NCBI RefSeq assembly: GCF_000711735.1
Contig: NZ_JONL01000012.1
Location: forward strand, 1-64,000
DNA: 64,000 nucleotides
Source of the DNA: Maridesulfovibrio frigidus DSM 17176
GTDB taxonomy: Bacteria > Desulfobacterota > Desulfovibrionia > Desulfovibrionales > Desulfovibrionaceae
Reading direction: 5' to 3'
Shown here piece by piece: positions 34,223 to 40,239 of the stretch (position 1 is its first letter; every line of letters starts with the position of its first letter). The position numbers and the translations under genes were made by a program. The notes under the pieces are model-generated. The model saw nothing but the letters and a program-made list of their open reading frames with translations, had not been told where the DNA came from and searched no databases.

Positions 34223-34418
34223 CGGTTTTGTCGGAGTCGGGATTAAACTTAGTTGAACGGTACAACCCGACTCTTTCCCCTTCAAATGCACTTCTGACAT
34301 ATTCAATTGCAGCATCAAGTTCTGCGAAACTTAGTCCACTTGCCGAACCAATCATTTTTGCAGCAACTTCTTTGGCACGGACTTCCTCTTCATCACTCAA
34401 ATGGATAAGCGGTAGCAT
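34212..34418 (-). CDS. Small acidic hypothetical protein
   Basis: A 68-aa protein starting MLPLIHLSDEEEVRAKEVAA; GGAGGAAAG precedes the ATG at 34418. The open frame continues to 34523 but the upstream part looks noncoding. Part of the leftward early region. Confidence 0.55.
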   Translation of the reverse strand: MLPLIHLSDEEEVRAKEVAAKMIGSASGLSFAELDAAIEYVRSAFEGERVGLYRSTKFNPDSDKTVSG

Positions 34419-34592
34419 CTTTCCTCCTTCACTTTTAACAGGACGTACGAGCCCCGTTATCATCATATTTTTTAGGCTCCCTCTCCCGACATTCACACTC
34501 ACCGCACGACAAAGGTGGGTCATGAGTGTGTTTAATATGGTATAGAGGGCAGTCTTCGTTGCAGATTTGGAATTGATGGGATGGAGGGAACA

Positions 34593-34814
34593 CTAGTGCG
34601 CCTCCATTAATGAAGCCTCAGAAGGCAAAGGAAATTTTTCGGGATAAGCGATATGTTGCGCTAATCGAACAACTGTAGAATCTGCTCGATTTGTGGATTT
34701 GATACGACGAAAGGATGCAGGATGGATTGATAGCGCATTGGCTACATTATCCCTGCCTAACTTTCTCTCTAACTGGGAGATCAATTCTAGTGTAAATGGT
34801 TCGCTTCGTTTCAT
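34593..34814 (-). CDS. Small HTH regulator (Cro/CI-like)
   Basis: A 73-aa helix-turn-helix protein (LERKLGRDNVANALSIHPASF). The ATG at 34814 is seven bases from a -10 box that overlaps operator O1, so its mRNA is probably leaderless, as for lambda cI from PRM. Divergent from 34901-35209; together they form the genetic switch. Which one is repressor is not clear. Confidence 0.6.
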   Translation of the reverse strand: MKRSEPFTLELISQLERKLGRDNVANALSIHPASFRRIKSTNRADSTVVRLAQHIAYPEKFPLPSEASLMEAH

Positions 34815-34821
34815 AGAGTTC

Positions 34822-34851
34822 AAAATAGAACCATTGGCTCCATTTTGTAAA
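34822..34851 (-). promoter_or_regulatory. Leftward promoter with operator O1 in its spacer
   Basis: TTTACA (34851-34846), 18-bp spacer, TATTTT (34827-34822). The 23-bp operator 34823-34845 (AAATAGAACCA then TTGGCTCCATTT) fills spacer and -10. Same sequence family as 36656-36678 and 36689-36711. Confidence 0.65.
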
Positions 34852-34858
34852 GAGAAAT

Positions 34859-34887
34859 TTGAACAATGACACTTACACCTTTATATG
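34859..34887 (+). promoter_or_regulatory. Rightward promoter of 34901-35209
   Basis: TTGAAC (34859-34864), 17-bp spacer, TATATG (34882-34887), 13 bases before the ATG. It lies eight bases from O1, so O1 occupancy could affect both promoters. Confidence 0.45.
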
Positions 34888-34900
34888 ATGATTAATAATA

Positions 34901-35209
34901 ATGAATAGTGAACTACTTGAAAGAATTATTGTGGATGAATTTGCCCAAATAGCTAAAGATCAAGGTATTCATAAAACCAAGGTCGGACGGAAAGCATTTG
35001 GCGACAGCGAATCTGGCAGTAAAAAATGGATATATATCCTTGAAGGTAGAAAGGACCGACGCCCACAATCTCTTACAATTGCTGACATGTCAGATCTTTG
35101 TAATGCGTTAGGTGTTCCTATTGAATCAATTATGTTTAATGCTATTCAACGCTGTAAAAATGAAGTGCAAGAGTTGGCTAATACCCAGCAAACGAAGAAA
35201 TCAGCTTAA
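34901..35209 (+). CDS. XRE-like HTH regulator
   Basis: A 102-aa protein with an N-terminal HTH-like region (TKVGRKAFGDSESGSKKWI, then SLTIADMSDLCNALGVP). Divergent from the small HTH gene, sharing a 86-bp control region with operator O1. Candidate for the lysogenic repressor or its antagonist. Weak ribosome binding site. Confidence 0.6.
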   Translation: MNSELLERIIVDEFAQIAKDQGIHKTKVGRKAFGDSESGSKKWIYILEGRKDRRPQSLTIADMSDLCNALGVPIESIMFNAIQRCKNEVQELANTQQTKKSA

Positions 35210-35237
35210 AGCTTATATATTCGTCTGGCACGGCTAT

Positions 35238-35335
35238 TCGACTAAAAAACAAGAATCATTATAATGGCCCAGCTACAAACCAGACTAGAAAACTATTAAA
35301 TTTCTATATTGACTCGACTAAAGGCGGTGTATAGT
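35238..35335 (+). promoter_or_regulatory. hicAB promoter region
   Basis: TTGACT (35309-35314), 15-bp spacer, TATAGT (35330-35335). TCGACTAAA occurs twice (35238-35246 and 35314-35322), the second overlapping the promoter; these are candidate HicB operator sites. The -10 box overlaps a GTG at 35334, which argues against that codon as the hicA start. Confidence 0.4.
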
Positions 35336-35360
35336 GGTATCACTAAGTGATGGCATTGAG

Positions 35361-35624
35361 TTGAACACGAAAAATAGAAAGCTACTTGCTAAACTTTTTC
35401 GACAACCAAAACCTAAAGATATTAAGTACCAAGAGGTTGAAAGACTACTACTCGGCCTTGGAGCAATAAAAAGTGAGAAAGCCGGAAGCAATGTTGCTTT
35501 TTTCTATAACGGACATATCACACAGCTCCACATTCCGCACCCGGACCCAACATTTTGCGGGGGGCGGATAAAAGCCATAAAAGAGTACTTAATTACAGCG
35601 GGAGTCGTAAATGAAAACATTTGA
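35361..35624 (+). CDS. hicA: HicA family toxin
   Basis: About 87 aa from a TTG at 35361, chosen because the family starts with M-N-x-K-x-R-K and the promoter lies just upstream; the frame is open from GTG 35334. It matches the longer HicA subfamily: NRKLLAKLFRQP, the RLLLGLGA helix, GSNVAFFYNG and HIPHP. HicA is an mRNA-cleaving toxin with a double-stranded RNA-binding fold. Overlaps hicB by 14 bp. Confidence 0.8.
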   Translation: MNTKNRKLLAKLFRQPKPKDIKYQEVERLLLGLGAIKSEKAGSNVAFFYNGHITQLHIPHPDPTFCGGRIKAIKEYLITAGVVNENI

Positions 35625-36111
35625 ATACAAGACCTACACAGGCCAAATTGAGCCAGACACAGAACAAGACATTCTGTATGGTAGAATACTCAATATTAAT
35701 GATGTTGTTGATTTCCAAGGCACAACCATTTCAGAAGCAAGAAAAGCATTTGAGGAATCAGTAGATTCCTATCTTGAGGTATGCAAAGAATTTGGCAAAG
35801 AACCAGATAAGCCTTTTTCTGGAAAAACAACATTAAGAATGGGGACTGATCTTCATAAAAAACTAAATAAGGCTTTCATAACAGGTGGATATAAAAGCTT
35901 AAACAGCTATATAGTTACAGCCCTTGAAAAAAATCTTGAGGAAGAACAGCGAGGAAATCTCGAATGTTCCAAGTGTAAACACAGTGCCGCAATAAACGAA
36001 ATGCAAAGTCAAATTTTCAAGTTCAAAACGGCATTTACAAGCATACCTTCAAGCTCAGCCCCAAACCTCCTCGTTACAGACGACAAAGGTTGGAGCAACT
36101 CGATACAATAA
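35611..36111 (+). CDS. hicB: HicB family antitoxin with C-terminal extension
   Basis: A 166-aa protein. Residues 1-60 are the HicB fold (YTGQIEPDTEQDILYGRI, ISEARKAFEESVDSYLE); residues about 70-112 a ribbon-helix-helix (LRMGTDLHKKLNKAF, LNSYIVTALEKNL). The last 55 residues (with CSKCKH and a hydrophobic FKFKTAF patch) exceed the usual HicB length. In chaperone-dependent systems such a tail is the chaperone-addiction region, and a SecB-like gene follows at once. Confidence 0.78.
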   Translation: MKTFEYKTYTGQIEPDTEQDILYGRILNINDVVDFQGTTISEARKAFEESVDSYLEVCKEFGKEPDKPFSGKTTLRMGTDLHKKLNKAFITGGYKSLNSYIVTALEKNLEEEQRGNLECSKCKHSAAINEMQSQIFKFKTAFTSIPSSSAPNLLVTDDKGWSNSIQ

Positions 36112-36123
36112 ATGAGGCATAAG

Positions 36124-36555
36124 ATGAACCCCATAAGCACCATATTCACCATTATAGACTTGAATTACAAAACATATGAACTCAAATCGGCAACTTACAC
36201 TGGCCAAAATGATATAAGTACTAAATTTAGAATAAATAAGACCAGCAACCTAATATCCGTGAGACTCACCTACACAACGGCTGAAAATGCATTCCCCTTT
36301 TTCTTGAATACAACAGGAGAACTTACAAGTCAGTATAAAAAATTAGGCAATGCAAACCAAATAGTAGAAAGCTTAATAACAGTACTGATACCCATTTTGT
36401 ATGACAACATAAGAGCTACAATTGGATCATTGACACTCATTGGAGGTCATCAAGCTTTTTTAGGTGCATCACGCTCTGAGATCATTGCAAACCACTCAAC
36501 ACCTGACCACAAAAAACTCCTAAAGCAACAAGCAACCCAAATGCTCAAGTCATAA
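36124..36555 (+). CDS. SecB-like chaperone of HicAB (probable TAC)
   Basis: A 143-aa protein following hicB; an ATG at 36112 also abuts the hicB stop codon. The layout is that of SecB: beta-rich first half, FPFFLNTTGELTSQY, then NQIVESLITVLIPILYDNI (compare N-x-x-x-I-L-F-P-Y in SecB) and a C-terminal helix after a GSLTLIGG stretch. Similarity is remote. Known toxin-antitoxin-chaperone systems use SecB-like proteins to fold the antitoxin, so the three genes probably form one unit. No annotation claim beyond this. Confidence 0.55.
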   Translation: MNPISTIFTIIDLNYKTYELKSATYTGQNDISTKFRINKTSNLISVRLTYTTAENAFPFFLNTTGELTSQYKKLGNANQIVESLITVLIPILYDNIRATIGSLTLIGGHQAFLGASRSEIIANHSTPDHKKLLKQQATQMLKS

Positions 36556-36579
36556 CTACCCCTCACGAATTCAACTTAG

Positions 36580-36610
36580 AAACCCCCGCCCCCGCGGGGT
36601 TTTCTTTTGC
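36580..36610 (+). terminator. Terminator after hicAB-secB-like genes
   Basis: AACCCC ... CGGGGTT hairpin followed by TTCTTTT, 25 bases after the stop codon. Confidence 0.7.
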
Positions 36611-36655
36611 CCAATTACCAGTGTAATCCCCACAGATAGCAAAACTGCCCCATGT

Positions 36656-36678
36656 ATTTTGAGCCAATGGATCTATTT
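36656..36678 (-). promoter_or_regulatory. Operator O2
   Basis: Inverted copy of the 23-bp operator: GAGCCAATGGATCTATTT with a degenerate left arm. Ten bases from O3 in opposite orientation, so the two sites can bind cooperatively. Confidence 0.6.
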
Positions 36679-36683
36679 TTATG

Positions 36684-36712
36684 TTGACAAATAGATCCAT
36701 TGGCTCTATTTT
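36684..36712 (+). promoter_or_regulatory. Early rightward promoter with operator O3 in its spacer
   Basis: TTGACA (36684-36689), 17-bp spacer, TATTTT (36707-36712). Operator O3 (36689-36711; AAATAGATCCA then TTGGCTCTATTT) occupies the whole spacer and most of the -10. Drives the excisionase-integrase operon and is presumably shut by the lysogenic repressor. Confidence 0.7.
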
Positions 36713-36861
36713 TAATTCTACACAACGACCACAAGACCAAACGCACCGCGCGAAACATCCGGAACAAGTACGCCTTGAATCAACGTGTGAATTGATTTTC
36801 AAATTATTCGAAGTCTGTGAAGGACTGCATAGATACAGATACCTCCTCACAACTTGGGTGT

Positions 36862-36883
36862 GCCGGAAACTCCCCTTTCCGGC
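36862..36883 (+). promoter_or_regulatory. Hairpin in the early operon leader
   Basis: GCCGGAAA / TTTCCGGC perfect 8-bp stem with loop CTCCCC, 37 bases before the first gene. The 200-base leader (36713-36919) holds no good gene. Possible attenuation or protein-binding site; no T-tract follows. Confidence 0.35.
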
Positions 36884-36919
36884 CTCCTCACAGGCTTCGA
36901 ACAAGAAAACGGAGATAAG

Positions 36920-37159
36920 ATGTGCCTACATGTAATCTTTCACCGCACAGTCACCTTTGAAGCGACATGCACTTATTGCGGCGCACATGAATGGCTGACC
37001 ACTGAAAAGGCAGTGACGAAGTTCACCAAAGACCACGCAGACTGCAACAAGCTTTACGAGGCCGAGTATGAGCAATCCTTATGTGAATTACGAATTGGCG
37101 AAAATACAGAAGCAACTTCAAGAATTGCGCCCACACATGACGAACAAAGGCATGTGTAA
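36920..37159 (+). CDS. Small zinc-finger-like early protein
   Basis: A 79-aa protein from ATG 36920 (GGAG box). It contains CTYCGAHEW and later C residues with histidines, compatible with a small zinc site. First gene after the operator-controlled promoter. The frame is open further upstream to 36854 but the leader is noncoding. Confidence 0.55.
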   Translation: MCLHVIFHRTVTFEATCTYCGAHEWLTTEKAVTKFTKDHADCNKLYEAEYEQSLCELRIGENTEATSRIAPTHDEQRHV

Positions 37160-37271
37160 AATTGGCGGATTAATAGTGGAACTTACGGACTTGCAGAACT
37201 TTGCGGCTCCGCAGGATCAATACCCGACAGACGAAAACAACTGTCATCGCGGGTTTCATCACAACAGGTAG
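37068..37271 (+). CDS. Small early protein
   Basis: A 67-aa protein (MSNPYVNYELAKIQKQLQEL) that starts inside the previous gene, with GAGG upstream of its ATG. Helical start; rest unknown. Overlap of 92 bp makes it less certain than its neighbours. Confidence 0.45.
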   Translation: MSNPYVNYELAKIQKQLQELRPHMTNKGMCKIGGLIVELTDLQNFAAPQDQYPTDENNCHRGFHHNR

Positions 37272-37279
37272 GAGTAACT

Positions 37280-37594
37280 ATGTCAGAATTAAAAATCATA
37301 GATTTGTTCATCATCTGTCACGAATGCCGCAAGGTTTTCACTGGCAAAAATATAACCCTCAACACCCCTTGCCCTGATTGCGGAACAACCGACTTCGCAT
37401 ACATCAAAGCTGAAGGCATTGTGGATGCCGTTGAAAACGAAATGGCCCTTGAAGCTATCCTTGCTCACTCAAACTGTGCCGTAGTTCACGAAGTTGCAAA
37501 TGTAATGGGCTACTCGGAATCCGGCGGCAGAGATTCGCGTAATAACGACAGCCATTTGAAAAACCTGAAAGAATGGCTTGAAGATCAGGAGTAA
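37280..37594 (+). CDS. Zinc-ribbon early protein
   Basis: A 104-aa protein with a zinc ribbon: CHECRKVF then CPDCGTTD (residues about 13-35). The rest is an acidic helical region. GGAGTAACT precedes the ATG. Small zinc-ribbon proteins of phage early operons often modulate host proteins; not shown here. Confidence 0.6.
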   Translation: MSELKIIDLFIICHECRKVFTGKNITLNTPCPDCGTTDFAYIKAEGIVDAVENEMALEAILAHSNCAVVHEVANVMGYSESGGRDSRNNDSHLKNLKEWLEDQE

Positions 37595-37596
37595 CC

Positions 37597-37881
37597 ATGT
37601 ATCGCGCAGAAGATTTTATCAGAAACTGCCCACTGCTGAAAGAAGGTGGCGTTGTGAACAGACTAAATAAAGCTAAAGCCCTTAATCCTTTTAATGCCAA
37701 AAAGGTTGCAAACCTTGGGTGTAGTTCCAGCGAAAAGGCTTGTCTGAATTTCGCTCTCACCCTCTATAATCCCGGCAACTATCCTTTTGAAATAGGAAAA
37801 CTTCTTATCAACGTTTCCGACCAACCGACACTTGATCATGTTGCAGAATGGATTCGTAAGGGCAGTCTAGGGCTGGACTAG
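37597..37881 (+). CDS. Hypothetical early protein
   Basis: A 94-aa protein starting MYRAEDFIRNCPLLKEGG, two bases after the preceding stop codon, with a GGAG box. No family recognised. Contains LTLYNPGNYPFEIGKLL, likely a small globular domain. Confidence 0.55.
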   Translation: MYRAEDFIRNCPLLKEGGVVNRLNKAKALNPFNAKKVANLGCSSSEKACLNFALTLYNPGNYPFEIGKLLINVSDQPTLDHVAEWIRKGSLGLD

Positions 37882-37888
37882 ATAGGCC

Positions 37889-38107
37889 ATGTTGAAAGCA
37901 GGACTGCGAGTGCAGGTTAAAACAAGCATCCGGAGACGGTCATACCTAGCATATGTTGATAGGCTCGACCCTCGCGGCTTTTGGGTAGGATTCAAAATTG
38001 TAAATGGACGCATGAATAAAACAAGGCTCTGCATATTCAGACCTAAACATGTAACCGCTATAGAAACCGAAGCTGGTTTGCGGTGCGTTTTACAGGAAAC
38101 TTTATGA
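37889..38107 (+). CDS. Small basic early protein
   Basis: A 72-aa basic beta-rich protein (VQVKTSIRRRSYLAYVDRLD, then FWVGFKIVNGRMNKTRLCIF), possibly SH3-like or nucleic acid-binding. It overlaps the next gene's start by 4 bp. Family unknown. Confidence 0.5.
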   Translation: MLKAGLRVQVKTSIRRRSYLAYVDRLDPRGFWVGFKIVNGRMNKTRLCIFRPKHVTAIETEAGLRCVLQETL

Positions 38108-38622
38108 AAAAAGAAATCAAAGAAAGATACAAGATTAAAGGCTTTGATTATGAGGTCGATGAAAAAGGCCGCGTGTTCAGCACTAAGCACCATCCCGGTT
38201 ACGGCATAGGCTGGCAGATGATGCCCACTAAGCCGGGCTTAACTCGTATTCCGCAGTATACCCTGCGCCGAGACGGTGAAAGTTTCGTTTTCCGTATTGA
38301 TTTACTGGTAGATAAATATTTTGATTCAACCGAAGTTTTTGACGGCAATTGGTTCCGCAAAATGCGCTCAGAATCTAAAAAGCATAAAGCCCTAATGCGC
38401 GCGACATTCCTTGAAGAGAAAAGACAGACGAAGGAAGCAGGAAAGGCACTAGTAAGACCTACGCCTGAAACGGATATTATCATTGAACAAAAGTCAGCTC
38501 CAAACACTTACATACCTTGGTCGAACACAGAACAGCTTATAGAAAATTGCCGTTTTGATGAAAGCTACTCTGCCGCAATTGGTGGAGATTCAAGAGACGC
38601 TCAAATGTGCCCACTTAGATAA
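38104..38622 (+). CDS. NUMOD4-like early protein
   Basis: About 172 aa from ATG 38104. The start IKGFDYEVDEKGRVFS resembles the NUMOD4 module of HNH homing endonucleases, but no HNH catalytic motif follows. A middle basic helix (MRSESKKHKALMRATFLEEK) may bind DNA. Possibly a remnant of a homing endonuclease or a regulator that borrowed the module. Confidence 0.5.
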   Translation: MKKEIKERYKIKGFDYEVDEKGRVFSTKHHPGYGIGWQMMPTKPGLTRIPQYTLRRDGESFVFRIDLLVDKYFDSTEVFDGNWFRKMRSESKKHKALMRATFLEEKRQTKEAGKALVRPTPETDIIIEQKSAPNTYIPWSNTEQLIENCRFDESYSAAIGGDSRDAQMCPLR

Positions 38623-38634
38623 GGACAATTCACC

Positions 38635-39033
38635 ATGAATCTTACAAGCACCCTGCAATCCCACTTAGGCCGCCGCTATTCTGCCGAAGACGTCGCAACA
38701 GCATTTGCGAAATCTAAAAACTGGGTCTATAGAAATGCAACCGCTATCGGCGGTGTTCGCATGGGAAAAGAATGGGTGTTCTTTGAAATAAACATGGTCA
38801 ATTGCCTCACCAGAGGAACAGACGATGCCAATACAGCGAAAAAACAAGACCACGCAGAAGAAGGAATGGTTCGGAAGGATAACCTTGCCGAATGGAAAGC
38901 AGAAAGAAAAGAAAGCTTCGACCAAAAAGGAAGCGTTGGATTGGGAATGTATGATGAGGCAGAGGTTGAGCGAATTATCAGCGACCCCGACCCTTTCAAT
39001 CTCATTACACAGTCTCACCACCAGACACCTTGA
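38635..39033 (+). CDS. Excisionase candidate (HTH)
   Basis: A 132-aa frame. The first 65 residues (RYSAEDVATAFAKSKNWVYRNA, two pieces) look like a winged HTH excisionase. The last 70 are encoded across the first 209 bp of the integrase gene in another frame. Placed directly before int, as xis genes are. The overlapped tail has no obvious domain and might be incidental. Confidence 0.55.
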   Translation: MNLTSTLQSHLGRRYSAEDVATAFAKSKNWVYRNATAIGGVRMGKEWVFFEINMVNCLTRGTDDANTAKKQDHAEEGMVRKDNLAEWKAERKESFDQKGSVGLGMYDEAEVERIISDPDPFNLITQSHHQTP

Positions 39034-39961
39034 AGCACAAGTAGCCAAAGGAATCAGCGAAAGTTGGTTTCAGGATAAAAAGCTTGTGCTTAAGGAACTT
39101 CTAAACGCTTCTGGTGTAAAGCCCTTTCAACCTGCGGTTAATCTTGAACACGAAACCGTCCGCAAATTCCTTGATAAAATTGCCACGCTAAAAACGGGGC
39201 ATAGGGCCAACAGATACCGCCGCCATATTCTTAGAATGTGGTCATGGGGCAAGACGGCCCGACTTATATCCGGCGAGTGCCCTTGGGATGTTGAGAAATA
39301 CAAAGAAGTGCGGAACCCTCGTTATATCCCTTCTGAAGACGACTTCTGGAAGGTGTACGAAATAGCTGATCAGGTTCCGGACGGTTCAAGCCACAGAACA
39401 GGTGTTTACAATTCTGAGCCGCACCGTAAAACGATCCTGCTTACATTCCTTCATACAGCCGCCAGAAAATCAGAGATATTTGATCTCAAAAAAGAAGACC
39501 TCGACTTATCAGCCCGTAAAATACGTTTATGGACTGCCAAGCGTGACGGCGGCGTGGAATATGATTGGGTTCCAATGACTGGAATTCTGCACGATGAGCT
39601 TGAAAAGCACCTTGCCCGGCAAAAGCTTGAATTCCCATTCACGGATTACGTGTTCGTGAACCCTGCAACCGGACTCAATTATTCCAGCGTAAGCAAAATG
39701 ATGGAAAGATTGTGTAAACGGGCTGGAGTAAAGCATTTTGGCTTCCACGCTATCCGACACCTCACCGCGTCGATTCTAGATAGCAAGATGGTGCCTATGG
39801 CTGATATTCAGGCCATACTACGGCACAAGTCTATGGAAGTGACCGCAAAGTACGTTCATTCCATAAGAGGCGCGCGCGTTGAGCTGGATAAGGTGTTTGG
39901 AACAGGCAAAGTGATTCAGTTTGAGGACATAAAAAAAGCCCCCGCAAAAGCGGAGGCTTGA
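38825..39961 (+). CDS. int: Tyrosine integrase of element 1
   Basis: A 378-aa tyrosine recombinase. N-terminal SAM-like core-binding domain about residues 70-160; catalytic domain with R in TAARKSEI, H-x-x-R in HAIRHLTAS, H in LRHKSME and nucleophile Y in AKYVHS. AGAGGA precedes the ATG. Located 73 bases from the att site and opposite attL at 367, so it most likely made this insertion in the tRNA-Arg gene. Confidence 0.9.
   Translation: MPIQRKNKTTQKKEWFGRITLPNGKQKEKKASTKKEALDWECMMRQRLSELSATPTLSISLHSLTTRHLEAQVAKGISESWFQDKKLVLKELLNASGVKPFQPAVNLEHETVRKFLDKIATLKTGHRANRYRRHILRMWSWGKTARLISGECPWDVEKYKEVRNPRYIPSEDDFWKVYEIADQVPDGSSHRTGVYNSEPHRKTILLTFLHTAARKSEIFDLKKEDLDLSARKIRLWTAKRDGGVEYDWVPMTGILHDELEKHLARQKLEFPFTDYVFVNPATGLNYSSVSKMMERLCKRAGVKHFGFHAIRHLTASILDSKMVPMADIQAILRHKSMEVTAKYVHSIRGARVELDKVFGTGKVIQFEDIKKAPAKAEA
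39936..39959 (+). terminator. Terminator overlapping the int 3' end
   Basis: AAGCCCCCGC / GCGGAGGCTT with a four-A loop and one mismatch, preceded by seven A residues. The hairpin encodes the last codons of int. Lacks a downstream T-tract on the plus strand; on the minus strand it has one. Confidence 0.5.
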
Positions 39962-39968
39962 AATAAAG

Positions 39969-40006
39969 GTGAGTAAAGCAGTGAGTAAAGCTTACAACCG
40001 ACTCAC
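39969..40006 (+). promoter_or_regulatory. Right arm-type integrase sites (candidate)
   Basis: Direct GTGAGTAAA copies at 39969 and 39981, then an inverted GACTCAC (40000-40006), matching the left-end pattern at 498-528. Between int and att. Confidence 0.45.
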
Positions 40007-40033
40007 TATTTAGCTCTAAACCCTTGAAATAAT

Positions 40034-40078
40034 TGGTGGGCAATACAAGATTCGAACTTGTGGCTTCCAGCTCCGGAG
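40034..40078 (-). other. attR of element 1 / attL of element 2 (tRNA-Arg 3' fragment)
   Basis: A 45-bp sequence identical to 367-411. Again only the tRNA 3' part is present. It is the junction of two tandem elements: the element 1 integrase lies on its left, the element 2 integrase on its right. Similarity extends weakly leftward (AAACCCTTGAA at 40018 and 351). Confidence 0.8.
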
Positions 40079-40185
40079 GCTGTTTTCGCAGTTGTTTCAC
40101 ACATAGCACTCAAGTCAATATCCACTCTATTCATTAATATTATTGATTTTATTTCAAAGACATTGTTTACTGAATCTACGAGCAA

Positions 40186-40235
40186 GGGTAGCATTTGGGT
40201 AGCAATTCCGCATTTGGGTAGCATTTGGGTAGCAA
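40186..40235 (+). repeat. Four GGGTAGCA repeats upstream of element 2 integrase
   Basis: Two pairs of GGGTAGCA units, 11 bp apart within each pair, directly before the int start. The left flank copy (299-317) matches one pair. Likely recombinase or excisionase arm sites or int autoregulation sites. Confidence 0.5.
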
Positions 40236-40239
40236 AAAA

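Noticed and set aside
35361-35624. HicA inactive because it lacks the G-S-H motif
   Set aside because: The longer HicA subfamily normally has G-S-R/N-V and a later H-x-P-H-P, which is present here.
36563-36904. 113-aa minus-strand frame
   Set aside because: It crosses the terminator, both operators and the early promoter; no ribosome binding site.
40186-40235. CRISPR-like array
   Set aside because: Repeat units are 8-11 bp with no spacers of CRISPR size.
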